A stretch of 8,809 nt of DNA from Spirochaetales bacterium (lineage in GTDB: Bacteria; Spirochaetota; Spirochaetia; SZUA-6; DRHE01): the NCBI GenBank assembly GCA_023136785.1, contig JAGLQP010000058.1, forward strand, positions 1 to 8,809, in the 5' to 3' direction. Positions 1-6,134 of the stretch are shown here, piece by piece. The position numbers were made by a program, and so were the translations under genes. The notes below the pieces were generated by a model. That model did not search any database. It saw nothing but the letters and a program-made list of their open reading frames with translations, and was not told the origin of the DNA. How positions within the stretch are numbered: the stretch's first letter is position 1; every line of letters starts with the position of its first letter.

Positions 1-218
1 ACGAGATGGTCCCCAGTAGCTTCCAGGAAAGAACCGTTCTTGAGTACTACCCGGAAGACCGGCTTCACCCCATTCTCGGCCACAGCCACGACCCTGGTCG
101 TTCCCTTTCCGTTTTCAGTCCCGTCGTAGACCTCGATTCCCGTGAGCCCCCTCTCTACAATCTGGCCAATGGGTACGGGTCCGGTCGGAGTAGATACCGG
201 TGCGTGATATGGCTGGCA
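1..218 (-). other. N-terminal splicing region of an intein inside NrdJ
   Basis: The reductase frame changes character at Cys171 (codon 218-216). The next 72 residues look like the start of a Hint-fold protein-splicing element. Cys1 opens a block A stretch, CQPYHAPVSTPTGPVPIGQI. About 65 residues later comes a block B motif, GSFLEATGDHLV, with the conserved T-x-x-H (Thr238, His241 of the whole protein; the His is intein residue 71). The frame is open throughout, so this is not a frameshift. The presumed insertion point is between Ala170 and the Cys that follows in intein-free reductases; that Cys would be the +1 extein residue. The endonuclease, if any, and the C-terminal HN splice motif lie outside the window, so mini-intein, full intein and split intein cannot be told apart. 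Confidence 0.82.
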
Positions 219-728
219 GGCGTGGGGTTGAGGACGCTCGTAGGCGCTGTCGGCTTTTTTCAGCTTCCCGCTGTCCGGGTCCACGTAGTGGTGGCCCTGG
301 GCGGGTCCCTTGATGCCGTACACGGCGAACAACCCCGTGTTGAACCACTGGGGTGAATTGGGCGCAGCCATCTGGCGGGCCAGCATGTGGCAGAGCTCGT
401 CGTAGAAACTCTGGGAGTCTTCGTCGCTGTCGAAGTAGCCGTAGCGTTTGCCCCAGTCGGTCCAGGTAAAGGCCAGGCGGTGAAACACCTGACGGGCGTC
501 GCTTTCGCCGCCGCTCTTGTCGATCTGACGAGGCACGCCGGTTTTGCGGAAATATTTTTGGGCCAGGATGTCGGTAGCGATCTGGGACCAGAAAGAGGGA
601 ACTTGGACGTTTTCCTGCCGGAAGATCACCTTTCCATCGGGATTGCGGATCTCGGAAACACGTTTTTCGAAGCTGATGTCTTGGTATGGACTCTCGCCCG
701 TCCGGGTAAAACGTCGCTGTACTTTCAT
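1..728 (-). CDS. nrdJ: Vitamin B12-dependent ribonucleotide reductase (class II), N-terminal part, interrupted by an intein
   Basis: Class II reductases use adenosylcobalamin to make a thiyl radical and reduce ribonucleotides to deoxyribonucleotides in the cytoplasm. The 242 visible codons open with a segment typical of the long NrdJ family: a phenylalanine/arginine-rich start, an NPDGKVIF stretch near residue 30, then VPSFWSQIATDILAQKYFRK. Further on come NSPQWFNTGLF and YERPQPHAC, as in other B12-dependent reductases. The ATG at 728 is preceded by GGGAGGGG, which fixes the start. After His169-Ala170 the frame continues into intein sequence rather than the usual reductase sequence (CFIQ or similar). 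The intein and the rest of the enzyme lie beyond the window edge. The gene follows the lipoprotein operon on the same strand after 169 bp, so it probably has its own promoter. Identification is firm; the gene is partial only because of the window. Confidence 0.9.
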   Translation of the reverse strand, partial: MKVQRRFTRTGESPYQDISFEKRVSEIRNPDGKVIFRQENVQVPSFWSQIATDILAQKYFRKTGVPRQIDKSGGESDARQVFHRLAFTWTDWGKRYGYFDSDEDSQSFYDELCHMLARQMAAPNSPQWFNTGLFAVYGIKGPAQGHHYVDPDSGKLKKADSAYERPQPHACQPYHAPVSTPTGPVPIGQIVERGLTGIEVYDGTENGKGTTRVVAVAENGVKPVFRVVLKNGSFLEATGDHL

Positions 729-768
729 TTTTCCCCTCCCAATTACTTGACCGGCGAGCCCGTGCAAA

Positions 769-825
769 GCTCCTACATGGGCAAATAGAAGTGTTCAGGA
801 GCAACAACCACTGTGTCGCAGGTGG
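769..825 (-). other. Two possible RNA hairpins in the nrdJ leader region
   Basis: The 169 bp between the lipoprotein gene and nrdJ hold two inverted repeats. One is GCTCCT...AGGAGC (797-802 with 769-774), extended by ACA/TGT after a 2-nt bulge. The other is CCAC-C-TG...CA-GTGG (808-825), possibly lengthened by flanking AACA/TGTT. Neither is followed by a run of T, so they do not look like intrinsic terminators. They could be leader structures of the nrdJ message or chance. I found no convincing -35/-10 pair, B12 box or NrdR box in this stretch. Confidence 0.3.
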
Positions 826-897
826 CGTGTTAAGTCTCTAAAAGGGTAATACGGCTCCGGCCCAATGATCAATAGAAAAGAACAAGAAAGGAAGGAA

Positions 898-2679
898 TTA
901 TTTGATTTCGGCGGGTTCGAGCTCGATCACCCTCCCCCCCTCCATCCGGGCGATTCTCCTGAGAGAAGCCTCGAGGGTGTCGAAGCCGCGGGTGAAGCTA
1001 TCCGGATCGCTGCGGAGGAACTCCCGCACACGGTCAGCCTGCCCGGGGTAGCTCGAGATCAGCCGGGAGGCGGTCAACGTGGCGAAGTAGTTTTGAACTT
1101 CGGATCTGGGCTGTTGAAACAGATAGGCCTGATACTCGTTGACGGTCAGGTAGGGATCCTCGGTATCGTAGCCGACCCAGCGAAAGAACAGCCGCCAAAA
1201 CTCTTTCTCGTTTTCGGAAAGCTGCTCCCAGGCCTCGATTGCGGCCTGCCTGAACTCGGGCAGGCTGAAGAACAGTCCATGATAGCACTCGTGGGTCAGC
1301 AGATGCCGCCGCAGAAGCGGATAGGAGCTGCGGGAGATCGAGAGGATTCCGCCCCTTCCCGGGCTGAAGGTTCCCTCATCACGAATGATCCCGTTGCAAA
1401 GAAGGATCTCTTTGAGCAGCTCCTCCTCCGGATTTAGGGTAAAGAGCTCCTCCCTGGCGGCTTGAAAAAAGCGGGCCAGATCTTCCGCCCGGTAGTCGTG
1501 AGCATTGAATCCGTGCAGATCGTCAAACTCCTCGTTGTTCACCAGTCGTCCTCGATAACCCCGCTTCTCCACGAAGAAGGCCAGACGCTTGAAGAAGCGG
1601 GACTGCACCTCGTAGGAGGAGGTGTCCATGATCAGGATTTCCGGAAACCGGGCCCAGGAAAACAGCTCATAATTCTTTTGACGCCAATAATCGGGATCGT
1701 AGAGCAGCACGGTGCCCGGATCCGCCGGCAGGGGATGCACTGAAGCCGAAAGCTCACCCTCCGCTCCGCCGACTGGCTCCAGAGGAAGGCGGGCGACTTC
1801 GAGACTGTGAAGCCAGACCCCGCTTCCCCCCAGAGGCTCGATCCGCAGGGTTTCCGGTTCGAAGGGGACAAGACCCTCGTAGAGAAACAGGTTGTGTTTT
1901 CCCGACAGGGCAATGTGCCTGAACGATACGGTTTTGTTCCCTGCACTAGCTTTAAGCAACAGGTAGGCTCGCCCCGCGCCGGGATCGGGAAGATCCGCCG
2001 ACCCAGGCCGGTCGGCAGAGGTTGCACGGAGACGAAAATCCGAGAAGGAGAAAGGTGCCCGGGATTCGACCGCAAGGGCGATCTGCCAGCCCAGATCTAC
2101 CGAGTCGGTCCGTGAAGATCCGTGGTCTGACGACGGCGCCGAAGCGGGGATACCGCCGAGGACCCGCACAGGCCAGCTCTGGGGGGAAGAGAAGGACAAT
2201 TCAACGCGGCGGCCGTCACTGTGAAAGCTTTGGATCACAGTGCCCAGGCTTAAGCCTGCCCCTGAGTTTTCCACTCCGGTAAAGGAATCGGTGATCCCCG
2301 CTTCGAGGAACTGAAGCTCCTGACCTGCTGGAGTATCCACGCGAAATCCCCGAACGCTTTTTCCCTGTACAAGGGGAAGGTACACCGTTGCACCACCCCC
2401 GCCCGGTAGAGGCTTCGCAGCGATCTCCCGATCCTCTGTTCCCAACACCTGCAGGACCGCCCCGTCCCCCTCCACGCGGAAGCGGAGATAGAAGGCCTGT
2501 TCGCCCCGAGTCACCAGAACGGGTTGTTTCAGCAGGTAGCGCCCGGACTCATCAATATCCAGCCGCTGCTCCATAGTCTTGCCCCGCTCCCCCGGAACCA
2601 GGAAGAGGAGGCGATCCTGCCTGAAGTCGCAGCCCACCAGGAAAACCGTGAGAAGGAGGAGAAGAGTGAGGGGCCTCAT
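898..2679 (-). CDS. Lipoprotein with HExxH zinc-metalloprotease-like domain
   Basis: This 593-residue protein is not one I can name. It starts with a short signal peptide, Arg2 then a leucine-rich core, ending in the lipobox LVGC with Cys17 as the expected lipidated residue. It is therefore probably anchored to a membrane facing the periplasm or cell surface. Residues about 30-320 are rich in short hydrophobic strands and Gly/Pro, suggesting beta-sandwich modules. The last 260 residues are mostly helical and contain HECYH (463-467), a HExxH zinc motif. A following NEYQAYL has Glu515 placed as a possible third ligand of a gluzincin-type site. Substrate is unknown. The ATG overlaps the stop of the upstream gene (ATGA), so the two are translationally coupled. 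The stop is at 900-898. The lipoprotein call is strong; peptidase activity is inferred from motif only. Confidence 0.8.
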   Translation of the reverse strand: MRPLTLLLLLTVFLVGCDFRQDRLLFLVPGERGKTMEQRLDIDESGRYLLKQPVLVTRGEQAFYLRFRVEGDGAVLQVLGTEDREIAAKPLPGGGGATVYLPLVQGKSVRGFRVDTPAGQELQFLEAGITDSFTGVENSGAGLSLGTVIQSFHSDGRRVELSFSSPQSWPVRVLGGIPASAPSSDHGSSRTDSVDLGWQIALAVESRAPFSFSDFRLRATSADRPGSADLPDPGAGRAYLLLKASAGNKTVSFRHIALSGKHNLFLYEGLVPFEPETLRIEPLGGSGVWLHSLEVARLPLEPVGGAEGELSASVHPLPADPGTVLLYDPDYWRQKNYELFSWARFPEILIMDTSSYEVQSRFFKRLAFFVEKRGYRGRLVNNEEFDDLHGFNAHDYRAEDLARFFQAAREELFTLNPEEELLKEILLCNGIIRDEGTFSPGRGGILSISRSSYPLLRRHLLTHECYHGLFFSLPEFRQAAIEAWEQLSENEKEFWRLFFRWVGYDTEDPYLTVNEYQAYLFQQPRSEVQNYFATLTASRLISSYPGQADRVREFLRSDPDSFTRGFDTLEASLRRIARMEGGRVIELEPAEIK

Positions 2680-3446
2680 GCCATGGGAAGGATGCTCTTG
2701 ACCAGGAGCTCGGCGATCTCCCGCTTTCTCTCCGGCGGCAGCTCAGGGTCGTCCCGAAGCATGCTCTCGAAGCGGCCTCCAAAACCGTCGGGCAGCCGGG
2801 GAAGATCGCGGACCCGTTCCGCGATCATCCGCGCGGAGGGTTCGAACGTTCGATTTACCGCAAAGAGGAAGCTGCAGAGGCTGTGCAAAAAGTGGCTCAA
2901 GGAAAAGACATAGAACAGGTTGTCACCCCGGTACACCGCGGCCCGCAGATCGTTCAGGTAGTAGGCTGCGGAGATCCTGGCACCGTTCTGAATCGCCCAC
3001 CAGAAGTGATCCGGCATGGCGGATAGGGTTTTTCGGGTCTGGTCGAGCCAGCTCGTTTGCTTATGCAGCACCTGGCCGTGCAACAATCTATAGAAGAGAT
3101 AGGTGCCGGCGTCATGATAGATCCACTGCTGCTCGGCGATCCGTGTGAGCATGAAGTCGACCCGTTCCATCACCTGGTAGCGGATCTTTACGGGAAGTTC
3201 CTCCAGCAGGAAACGGTCCTCGGTGAAGGCAGGAACCGTATCGAAGGCGGTGGAGTCGGCAAAATGTTTCTTTCGGTCCTCGGATGTCGGCAGCCTTGAG
3301 TCGTGGTACACGTCGAGGGAAATCGTGAAGTACGGATCGAGGATCTTGGCTTCCGCCGCCTCTCCCAAAACGATCGCCTCGATTCCGGACCAGGAGGAGA
3401 TGATCTGTTTCAACTGTTCGCTGATGCGCTCTACTTTGCGTTGCAC
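2676..3446 (-). CDS. Predicted nucleotidyltransferase-like (DUF4037-type) cytoplasmic protein
   Basis: This 256-residue protein has no signal peptide or membrane segment. Near the N-terminus, IEAIVLGEAAEA (22-33) and the FTISLDVY strand (40-47) resemble the first two strands of nucleotidyltransferase-fold proteins. The usual GS and paired DxD are imperfect, however: GE and SLD here. The C-terminal half, around FLFAVNRTFEP and RDLPRLPDGF, resembles the helical region of DUF4037/nucleotidyltransferase-like proteins, where an LNrxYxP and LPxxPxxF pattern is common. Activity may be altered or lost. The GTG at 3446 was chosen because a good promoter places transcription start at or next to it. A TTG at 3464 would lie upstream of the predicted mRNA start and has no Shine-Dalgarno. 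The gene overlaps the downstream lipoprotein gene by 4 bp (ATGA). The family call is tentative; that it is a gene is solid. Confidence 0.72.
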   Translation of the reverse strand: MQRKVERISEQLKQIISSWSGIEAIVLGEAAEAKILDPYFTISLDVYHDSRLPTSEDRKKHFADSTAFDTVPAFTEDRFLLEELPVKIRYQVMERVDFMLTRIAEQQWIYHDAGTYLFYRLLHGQVLHKQTSWLDQTRKTLSAMPDHFWWAIQNGARISAAYYLNDLRAAVYRGDNLFYVFSLSHFLHSLCSFLFAVNRTFEPSARMIAERVRDLPRLPDGFGGRFESMLRDDPELPPERKREIAELLVKSILPMA

Positions 3447-3452
3447 CCTGCC

Positions 3453-3480
3453 ATCATAGCACAAACTGTTTGATTGACAA
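3453..3480 (-). promoter_or_regulatory. Promoter of the nucleotidyltransferase-like/lipoprotein operon
   Basis: On the minus strand TTGTCA (3480-3475), a 16-bp spacer and TATGAT (3458-3453) make a good sigma-70 promoter. Seven bases after the -10 box is position 3446, the first base of the GTG start codon, so the mRNA is probably leaderless or nearly so. Its -35 box overlaps the -35 box of the divergent kinase promoter. Confidence 0.6.
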
Positions 3481-3501
3481 AGGTTTTTGTGCCATTGTAG
3501 A
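3474..3501 (+). promoter_or_regulatory. Promoter of the histidine kinase operon
   Basis: A perfect TTGACA (3474-3479) is followed after 16 bp by TGTAGA (3496-3501), a weak -10 box. Transcription would start near 3508, giving a leader of about 11 bases before the ATG at 3519. GAGG lies only 1 nt before that ATG, so ribosome binding also looks weak. The -35 box shares six base pairs with the divergent promoter. Confidence 0.5.
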
Positions 3502-3518
3502 GAACGGTAGTCTGAGGC

Positions 3519-4916
3519 ATGAAAAAACAAGCGCTGCGGATAGAAAAACTCTGGCTAGCCCTTCTTCCGATCTGGGTATCCTCTCTCGTGTACCTGGCGA
3601 TCGTCCTTCGCCACACCTCTGCATCCCTGCCCCTGACACTGGCCACCATGATCTGTGTCGGAGGAATCAGCCTGGTTCAGGGGCTGCTGATCGCCTTCGA
3701 CCTGCCCCGGATCAAGCGTACCGGGCGTCGGGCCCGAGCTCTGGAGGCGATCTACGAAGTCATTCACAAGGCCGGAGGGTCTCTCGACCTGCAGGAGGTG
3801 CTCGATACGGTCACCGGCATCACCGTCGAGGTCACCGGAGTTCGCGGCTGCTCGATCAAACTCTGGGACACTGACAGCGGTACCATGCGGGTTCGCTCCA
3901 TGGCCGGTATTGCCCGGGAGGCGGCAGATCTGTCCATCGATGTGGCGGAGAACATCTACCACCGAAGCCTGATGGAGGGCAACGCGGTGCTGGTGGTGGA
4001 TGCCCTGGAAGAAGATTTTCCCGAAGTGGACGACGAGACGGAGAGCTTGATCTGCGTCCCCCTGCGCCGGGAAAAACATATCCTCGGTGCTCTGTGCGTC
4101 TACGGACAGCGGGGACAAAGCTTGAGCCAGGAGATGATCTCTCTGTTTTCGATCCTCGGTGACCTGGTAACCCTCTCGATTGCCAACGCCTCCGTGTATG
4201 AAAATCTCAAGCGCCTCGACGAAGCCAAGACCTGGTTTCTGCTCAAGGCCTCCCACGAGCTGCGCTCTCCCTTGAGCACCATTCAGTCTATCGTTCGCAC
4301 CCTCACCCAGGGCTTTCTGGGAAAGCTCAGAGCCCCACAGAGGGAGATGCTAGAACGGATCGAGGTTCGGGCGCAAGCCCTGTCAAACAGCGTGAGCGAC
4401 CTCCTGGTGTTAGCCAAAAGCAGGGCCGAGCTTTCCACCTCCGAGCTGGAGAAGATCAACTTCTGTACCCTTCTCGGCGAGAATGTCCAGTTCTTTCAGA
4501 GCCTGGCTGAAGAGAAGGAAATCACCCTGGAGGTCCGATGTCCTTCAAACCTCAACGCTGCGATCGTCTACGGGCGGCGGGAGGGCCTGCAAACGATTGT
4601 GTCCAACCTGCTCTCCAACGCCGTTAAATATACCCCCAAAGGCGGGAAGGTATGCATGAAGATGAGCCCGGAGGAGGACAAGGTGATCTTCGAGGTCAGT
4701 GACACCGGTATCGGCATTCCGGAAAGCGAACAGGACAAGCTGTTCAGCGAGTTCTTCAGGGCAGAGAATGCAAAAAAGTTGGCTGAGATCGGGACCGGGC
4801 TCGGGCTATCGATCGTGAAATCCACGGTGGAACAACACGGTGGGACGCTCGAAGTGCAGAGCCGGGAAGGGGAAGGAAGCACCTTTCGGGTTCTACTCAA
4901 CAGGGTGGGAAAATAA
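3519..4916 (+). CDS. Membrane GAF-domain sensor histidine kinase
   Basis: This 465-residue kinase should autophosphorylate on His and pass the phosphate to a response regulator. Two hydrophobic segments (about 11-30 and 39-60) form a hairpin in the membrane with almost no outside loop. Sensing is therefore more likely by the cytoplasmic GAF domain (about 72-228) or the membrane itself. The HisKA helix holds the H-box ASHELRSPLS with phosphoacceptor His246. The ATPase domain has the N-box NLLSNAVKYTP (363-373), the G1 box DTGIGIP (395-401), the F-box FSEFFRAE (409-416) and the G2 box GTGLGLS (425-431). All catalytic residues are present. No response regulator is encoded next to it, so it is an orphan kinase in this window. 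It shares an operon with the small gene 1 bp downstream. Signal and partner are unknown. Confidence 0.92.
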   Translation: MKKQALRIEKLWLALLPIWVSSLVYLAIVLRHTSASLPLTLATMICVGGISLVQGLLIAFDLPRIKRTGRRARALEAIYEVIHKAGGSLDLQEVLDTVTGITVEVTGVRGCSIKLWDTDSGTMRVRSMAGIAREAADLSIDVAENIYHRSLMEGNAVLVVDALEEDFPEVDDETESLICVPLRREKHILGALCVYGQRGQSLSQEMISLFSILGDLVTLSIANASVYENLKRLDEAKTWFLLKASHELRSPLSTIQSIVRTLTQGFLGKLRAPQREMLERIEVRAQALSNSVSDLLVLAKSRAELSTSELEKINFCTLLGENVQFFQSLAEEKEITLEVRCPSNLNAAIVYGRREGLQTIVSNLLSNAVKYTPKGGKVCMKMSPEEDKVIFEVSDTGIGIPESEQDKLFSEFFRAENAKKLAEIGTGLGLSIVKSTVEQHGGTLEVQSREGEGSTFRVLLNRVGK

Positions 4917-4917
4917 T

Positions 4918-5505
4918 GTGGTGGACTACTGGATCCTGGGGCTGAAAGCACCGACCAATATCGAGAAGAGGGTAACGGAGCTGCAAACCTCCCTCTACCG
5001 AGATTGGGAGCTGGCCTCCGCCCTGGCCCTGCCGGTAATGATTCCCATCTCCTTCCTGCCGCCTCAACCCGCTTCACAAGACTCAGGCGGGCTTCGAAGT
5101 GCCCTTCGCCGGGTCGTGGGAAAACAAGCCCCCTATCTTCGTACCGCTTCGATCAGCGAAATTGAAGGTTTTTTATTCTGGCAACTGGAACCCCGAGAAG
5201 AGCTGCAGCGGCTGGCCGCGAGCTGTTCGAAAGATTTCGCCCGGGGTGATTCCGAGCAGGAACCCCTCTTCCCCGTCGGCTTTGGATTCTATCTGGGCTC
5301 TGTCGAAGGGCAGTCCGGATCCAGGATCACCTCCATCCCTGCTCCGGAGCCGCTATCCTTTCCGGCCCGGGCGGCCGTCCTGATTCGTGTCCACTCTCTG
5401 GGTGGGGAAGCCCAGGGGGCGGAACAAGGCTGTACCGCTACACAGACGTGGTGGCACTCCCTATTCTGGGAGGAGCTGGCACGGCTTCCCCTTCGCAAGG
5501 CCTGA
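4918..5505 (+). CDS. Hypothetical protein, possible degenerate 2H-phosphoesterase (LigT-like) fold
   Basis: This 195-residue protein starts at GTG 4918 (or the next GTG, 4921) just after the kinase stop, with GGGTGGGA upstream. The kinase and this gene are almost certainly co-transcribed. The layout recalls two-lobed 2'-5' RNA ligase/2H proteins. A first lobe opens with YWILGLKAPTNIEKRVTELQ and reaches IPISFLP where HxTxxFL would be expected. There follows an EIEGFLFWQLEPREELQRLA stretch, like the family's glance-back strand with its P-x-x-E-L helix. A second lobe has VGFGFYLGSV where a second HxTL is expected. Both catalytic histidines would be missing, so a binding or regulatory role is more likely than catalysis. 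The alternative is an unrelated spirochaete-specific protein. It ends 5 bp before the convergent ligase gene, leaving no room for a terminator. Confidence 0.7.
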   Translation: MVDYWILGLKAPTNIEKRVTELQTSLYRDWELASALALPVMIPISFLPPQPASQDSGGLRSALRRVVGKQAPYLRTASISEIEGFLFWQLEPREELQRLAASCSKDFARGDSEQEPLFPVGFGFYLGSVEGQSGSRITSIPAPEPLSFPARAAVLIRVHSLGGEAQGAEQGCTATQTWWHSLFWEELARLPLRKA

Positions 5506-5510
5506 AAGGC

Positions 5511-6134
5511 TCAAGAAAGGCGGAACAGCCGATCTTTCACCACCTGATCCAGGCTCTCCTCGACCTGCGATACGGAAAGGGAGTAGCCCTGTTGCTGCAG
5601 ATTCGTACAGAACTCGAGATGGCCTCTCCCCCTTCGGTAATCCGGCACCCTGGAGGGAATACGCAGATAGCGCTCGAACAGAGACAGATCGTTGTCTACC
5701 ATCAGGCTGGCCTGGTAGAAGAGGATCTTCCGCCGGCGATACAAAGAAGTCCCTAGTATCTTCTTTCCTCCGATTGCCAGATCCGAGATGCCCCGGTCCT
5801 CGATTCCGGACACTCCCAGCGGCTGGAGGGCAAGGCGAAACCAGTCATTGATAGCCTGGAAGTACTGAAGGTTTTGAAAGGGGGAGGTGACTTCCGTTAC
5901 CACCGCCAACACGAGTTGACCGGGGGAAAGCACAACGGTGCCGCCCCCGCCCCGGCGGCGAAGAACGGGAATCGCGTCTGCTTCGGCCTGCTCGAGAAAC
6001 ACGTCTTCCTCGGCCTTCCGCCCCGCCCCCATGACGACGCAAACCTCTCTCTGCTCATAGAGACGATACACGGGCCGAAGATCCTGTACATAGAGATCGA
6101 GCAGGTCTTGGTTTACGCTTTCCGTCGTCTTCAG
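5511..6134 (-). CDS. lplA: Lipoate-protein ligase A family protein
   Basis: Members attach lipoate or octanoate to lysines of 2-oxoacid dehydrogenase E2 and glycine-cleavage H proteins. With a CTG start at 6134 the protein has 207 residues. Seen are the lipoate/adenylate-binding RRRGGGGTV (59-67), DLAIGGKKILGTS (118-130) with Lys125 in the place of the catalytic lysine, and PDYRRGRGHLEFCTNL (164-179), typical of this branch. The C-terminal domain of E. coli LplA is absent, so it may need a partner or act as a transferase. No ATG, GTG or TTG occurs before GTG 6071 in this frame. A start there would remove the N-terminal helix (NQDLLDLY) expected before the RLYEQ strand. The CTG overlapping the apgM stop (CTGA, 6134-6131), with GGAG 1 nt before it, is therefore preferred. 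The family is clear; the start is uncertain. Confidence 0.85.
   Translation of the reverse strand: MKTTESVNQDLLDLYVQDLRPVYRLYEQREVCVVMGAGRKAEEDVFLEQAEADAIPVLRRRGGGGTVVLSPGQLVLAVVTEVTSPFQNLQYFQAINDWFRLALQPLGVSGIEDRGISDLAIGGKKILGTSLYRRRKILFYQASLMVDNDLSLFERYLRIPSRVPDYRRGRGHLEFCTNLQQQGYSLSVSQVEESLDQVVKDRLFRLS

Noticed and set aside
115..807. A 230-codon open frame on the minus strand overlapping nrdJ
   Set aside because: It is low-complexity, arginine- and serine-rich, and lies out of frame with the clear NrdJ/intein reading. It is a shadow of a GC-rich gene.
841..870. Intrinsic terminator after the lipoprotein gene
   Set aside because: GGGCCGGAGCC with a nearby TTTT gives at best a 3-bp stem; not convincing.
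729..897. Cobalamin riboswitch or NrdR box upstream of nrdJ
   Set aside because: The region is short, and on the sense strand there is no GCCACTG-type B12 box and no paired ACACWATATATWGTGT-like site.
3447..3530. Extended start (TTG 3530) for the nucleotidyltransferase-like gene
   Set aside because: It would overlap the kinase start and its promoter, has no ribosome-binding site, and adds non-conserved-looking sequence (FFHASDYRS...) upstream of the predicted mRNA start.
3555..4256. A 233-codon minus-strand open frame inside the kinase gene
   Set aside because: It is antisense to an intact kinase with all motifs and has no recognisable domain.
5897..6091. ATG at 6091 as an alternative start for the ligase
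   Set aside because: It is in another frame and does not encode the ligase motifs. A frameshift would be needed, and none is indicated.
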